Source: Prorocentrum cordatum
Lineage: Eukaryota; Sar; Dinophyceae; Prorocentrales; Prorocentraceae
DNA length: 64,000 nt
Reading direction: 5' to 3'
Assembly: GCA_963575745.1 (NCBI GenBank)
Contig: CAUYUJ010015741.1
Coordinates: 107,001-171,000 of the forward strand
Shown: positions 60,861 to 64,000 of the stretch, piece by piece
Position numbering within the stretch: the first letter of the stretch is position 1
Layout: every line of letters starts with the position of its first letter
The notes under the pieces: generated by a model
What the model saw: only the letters and a program-made list of their open reading frames with translations
Databases searched by the model: none
Told to the model about the DNA's origin: nothing
Made by a program: the position numbers and the translations under genes

Positions 60861-61990
60861 GTGCTGGGGTGGGGTCCGGCTGGGGTGTGGTCGTGCTGGG
60901 GTGTGGTCGTGCTGGGGTGTGGTCGTGCTGGGGTGGGGTCGTGCTTGGGTGGGGTCGGGCTGGGGTGTGGTCGTTCTGGGGTGTGGTCGTGCTGGGGTGT
61001 GGTCGTGCTGGGGTGGGGTCGTGCTGGGTCGGGGTCGTGCTGGAGTGTGGTCGTGCTGGGGTGTGGTCGTGTTGGGGTGTGGTCGTGCTGGGGCGTGGTC
61101 GTGCTGGGGTGGGGTCGTGCTGGAGTGGGGTCGTGCTGGGGTGTGGTCGTGCTGGGGTGGCCGAACCCTGTGACTTATCGATCGGGTCGTGCTGGGGTGT
61201 GGTCGTGCTGGTGCTGGGTGTGTGGTCGTGCTGGTGTGTGTGGTCGTGCTGGGGTGTGGTCGTGCTGGGGTGTGGTCGTGCTGGGGTGTGGTCGTGCAGG
61301 CAACCACTCAACCAAGGCGGTGTGCTCGTGCTGGGGAGTGGTCGTGCTGGGGGGTGGGCGTGCTGGGGGGTGGTCGTGCTGCGGTGTGGTCGTGCTGGGG
61401 GGGTGGTCGTGCTGGGGTGGGGTCGTGCTGGGGCGTGGTGGTGCTGGGGCGTGGTCGTGCTGGGGCGTGGTCGTGCTGGGGTGTGGTCGTGCTGTGGTGA
61501 GGTCGTGCTGGGGTGTGGTCGTGCTGGGGTGTGGTCTTGCTGCGGTGGGGTCCTGCTGGGATGTGGTCGTGCTGGGGTGTGGTCCTGCTGGGGTGTGGTC
61601 GTGCTGGGGTGGGGTCGTGCTTGGGTGGGGTCGGGCTGGGGTGTGGTCGTTCTGGGGTGTGGTCGTGCTGGGGTGTGGTCGGGCTGGGGTGGGGTCGTGC
61701 TGGGTCGGGGTCGTGCTGGGGTGTGGTCGTGCTGAAGTGTGGTCGTGTTGGGGTGTGGTCGTGCTGGGGCGTGGTCGTGCTGGGGTGGGGTCGTGCTGGA
61801 GTGGGGTCGTGCTGGGGTGTGGTCGTGCTGGGGTGGTCCGCACCCTGTGACTTATCGATCGGGTCGTGCTGGGGTGTGGTCGTGCTGGTGCTGGGGTGTG
61901 GTCGTGCTGGGGTGTGGTCGTGCTGGGGTGTGGTCGTGCTGAGGTGTGTTCGTGCTGGGGTGTGGTCGTGCTGGGGCGTGGTCGTGCGGT
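60715..61990 (+). repeat. 16-bp minisatellite, block 2
   Basis: Same unit, interrupted by the boundary motif at 61161-61186 and 61838-61863 and by a CAGGCAACCACTCAACCAAG insert at about 61299 that recurs at about 62669. Confidence 0.95.
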
Positions 61991-61995
61991 GGGGT

Positions 61996-62275
61996 CGTGC
62001 ATTTCGCTCGAGACATCCTGCCAAAATTCCAGGAAATCGTACAAAAACAAAGGAATTAGTCGAGACATCATCGAAATTCCTTCGCGCGGGGCGCTTTTCC
62101 GCGTCGCGGTCGGCTCTGCAAAACAAGCGTTTCGCTCGAGACATCCTCAGCAAATTCTGAAACCAAGCGTTTCGCTCGAGACATCCTCAACTCTGCAAAA
62201 CCAGCGTTTCGCTCGAGACATCCTCAAGAAATTCTGAAAAACAAGCGTTTCGCTCGAGACATCCTCAAATTTTAA
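61996..62275 (+). repeat. GCGTTTCGCTCGAGACATCC repeat cluster 1
   Basis: GTTTCGCTCGAGACATCCTC occurs five times at intervals of about 40 bases or more. The cluster also holds AAATCGTACAAAAACAAAGG. It is duplicated at 63598-63870. Confidence 0.85.
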
Positions 62276-62408
62276 TTCGCCGGCCTCCTTCGACCTCGTT
62301 ATTTATCAGGGAAAAAATTCGCCGGCCTCCCTCAAGTTGGCACCGGGGGACAGGTTTACCAACTAAAAGAGAACCCTGGGCCCACGCCCTTTCCGGGAAA
62401 AAAGTGTC
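62276..62408 (+). repeat. Unit following the cluster, copy 1
   Basis: AATTCGCCGGCCTCC occurs twice, and GAGAACCCTGGGCC(C/G)A lies near the end. The segment repeats at 63876-64000 up to the window edge. Confidence 0.8.
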
Positions 62409-62519
62409 CCGCACCCTGTGATTTATCGATCGGGATTTCAAAAACATGATGGACCCACGAACCCGGAAAGGGATATAGACATGTGGAGCATGGACACGTT
62501 TTCATGATACCCAACTGGG

Positions 62520-62668
62520 CAACACCTCACGAAACATCCCACGAGACACCTCACGAAACAGCCCACGAGACACCTCACGAAACATTCCACGAGACACCTC
62601 ACGAAACATTTCACGAGACACCCCGCGAAACATTCCACGAGACACCCCACGAAACATTCCACGACGAC
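62520..62668 (+). repeat. 24-bp tandem repeat, six units
   Basis: CACGAAACATTCCACGAGACACCC-like units of exactly 24 bp. In one frame they read HETPHETFHET, regular but without any surrounding protein. Confidence 0.9.
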
Positions 62669-62684
62669 AGGCAACCACTCAACC

Positions 62685-63600
62685 AAGGCGGTGTGGTCGT
62701 GCTGGGGAGTGGTCGTGCTGGGGTGTGGTCGTGCTGGGGGGTGGTCGTGCTGGGGGGTGGTCGTGCTGGGGGGGTGTCGTGCTGGGGGGTGGTCGTGCTG
62801 GGGCGTGGTCGTGCTGGGGCGTGGTCGTGCTGGGGCGTGGTCGTGCTGGGGCGTGGTCGTGCTGGGGCGTGGTCGTGCTGGGGTGTGGTCGTGCTGTGGT
62901 AAGGTCGTGCTGGGGTGCGGTCGTGCTGGGGTGTGGTCTTGCTGGGGTGGGGTCGTGCTGGGGTGTGATCGTGCTGGGGTGGGGTCGTGCTGGGGTGTGG
63001 TCGTGCTGGGGTGTGGGTGCTCTAGGGTGGGGTCGTGCTGGGGTGGGGTCGTGCTGGGGAGTGGTCGTGCTGGGGTGTGGTCGTGCTGGGGTGTGGTCAT
63101 GCTGGGGCGTGGTCGTGCTGGGGTGGGGTCGTGCTGGGGTGGGGTCGTGCTGGGGTGGGTTCGTGCTGGGGTGTCCGCACCCTGTGATTTATCGATCGGG
63201 TCGTGCTGGGGTGTGGTCGTGCTGGGGTGTGGTCGTGCTGGGGAGTGGTCGTGCTGGGGTGTGGTGCTGGGGGGTGGTCGTGCTGGGGGTGGTCGTGGGG
63301 GGGGTCGTGCTAGGGGGTGGTCGTGCTGGGGCGTGGTCGTGCTGGGGCGTGGTCGTGCTGGGGCGTGGTCGTGCTGGGGTGTGGTCGTGCTGTGGTGAGG
63401 TCGTGCTGGGGTGTGGTCGTGCTGGGGTGTGGTCTTGCTGGGGTAGGGTCGTGCTGGGGTCGGGTCGTGCTGGGGTGTGGTCGTGCTGGGGTATGGTCGT
63501 GCTGGGGTGGGGTCGTGCTGGGGTGGGGTCGTGCTGGGGTCTGGTCGTGCTGGGGTGTGGTCGTGCTGGGGTATGGTCGTGCTAGGGTGGGGTCGTGCAT
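62685..63600 (+). repeat. 16-bp minisatellite, block 3
   Basis: Same 16-bp unit, with the boundary motif at 63175-63200. Confidence 0.95.
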
Positions 63601-64000
63601 TTCGCTCGAGACATCCTGCCAAAATTCCAGGAAATCGTACAAAAACAAAGGAATTAGTCGAGACATCATCGAAATTCCTTCGCGCGGGGCGCTTTTCCGC
63701 GTCGCGGTCGGCTCTGCAAAACAAGCGTTTCGCTCGAGACATCCTCGGCAAACTCTGCGGAGCAAGCGTTTCGCTCGAGACATCCTCAACACACGAAAAA
63801 GTGGCCCGCACCCTGTGATTTATCGATCGGGATTTCAAAAACAAGCGTTTCGCTCGAGACATCCTCAAATTTTAATTCGCCGGCCTCCTTCGACCTCGTT
63901 ATTTATCAGGGAAAAAATTCGCCGGCCTCCCTCAAGCAGGCACCGGGGGACAGGTTTACCTACTAAAAGAGAACCCTGGGCCGATGCCCTTTCCGGGAAC
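63598..64000 (+). repeat. TTCGCTCGAG cluster and following unit, copy 2
   Basis: Repeats 61996-62408 at an offset of about 1600 bp with an internal rearrangement and an extra boundary motif at 63806. It is truncated by the window end. Confidence 0.85.

Noticed and set aside
60720-61850. A 376-codon open frame of VVVLGCGRAGVW-type sequence and its counterparts in other frames and at 62691-63585
   Set aside because: Produced by the 16-bp minisatellite. All six frames are open for the same reason.

Overview
The window looks like nuclear DNA from a dinoflagellate draft assembly. The evidence is a spliced-leader-like relic on the minus strand near 55.2 kb, GC-rich sequence packed with microsatellites and minisatellites, decayed non-LTR retroelements with a restriction-like endonuclease domain, and long proteins of types I recall only from dinoflagellate gene models. 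I cannot fix the species. A Prorocentrum-like genome is a guess. A 100-N scaffold gap lies at 49985-50084. No bacterial operon, rRNA, tRNA or CRISPR array could be supported.

Layout. 0-5.7 kb: short tandem repeats, one foldback element, no gene. 6.1-13.2 kb: decayed coding sequence, including a frameshifted copy of a cysteine-containing family (6096-6859), a helical reading frame broken by three in-frame stops (9609-10373) and a fragment at 11.5-11.7 kb. 13.2-20.9 kb: simple repeats, a ~100-bp tandem array (15.5-16.7 kb), an RGG-type repeat and a minus-strand LINE 3' fragment (17.7-18.0 kb). 20.95-22.4 kb: LINE C-terminal half with zinc knuckle and endonuclease-like domain. 23.0-24.1 kb: repeat family X with its GC-rich minisatellite. 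25.35-30.25 kb: a large plus-strand gene, best read as three exons, with hAT-transposase-like landmarks and an HMG-box-like segment. 31-37 kb: about 6 kb of degenerate telomere-like repeat. 38.0-41.5 kb: a second large plus-strand gene with two frame breaks near its 5' end. 42.4-48.1 kb: a 1.1-kb inverted repeat whose arms each carry a serine-recombinase exon, one intact and one broken. 48.05-49.98 kb: two X copies head to head around the minisatellite. 50.1-59.1 kb: three minus-strand genes (one cut by the gap, an RPA-like OB-fold protein, a Cys-rich protein) bordered by a dimeric repeat. 59.2-64.0 kb: segmental duplications and 16-bp minisatellite blocks.

The genes do not form a recognisable pathway. 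The two most interesting observations are the large 25-30 kb gene, which may be an undescribed transposase-derived family, and three repeats (X, Y and the recombinase-bearing arm) that are joined pairwise at the same CTAG-centred core. The second could mean site-specific recombination by an element carrying its own recombinase. Gene functions here are inferred from motifs and from remembered families, not from database searches.
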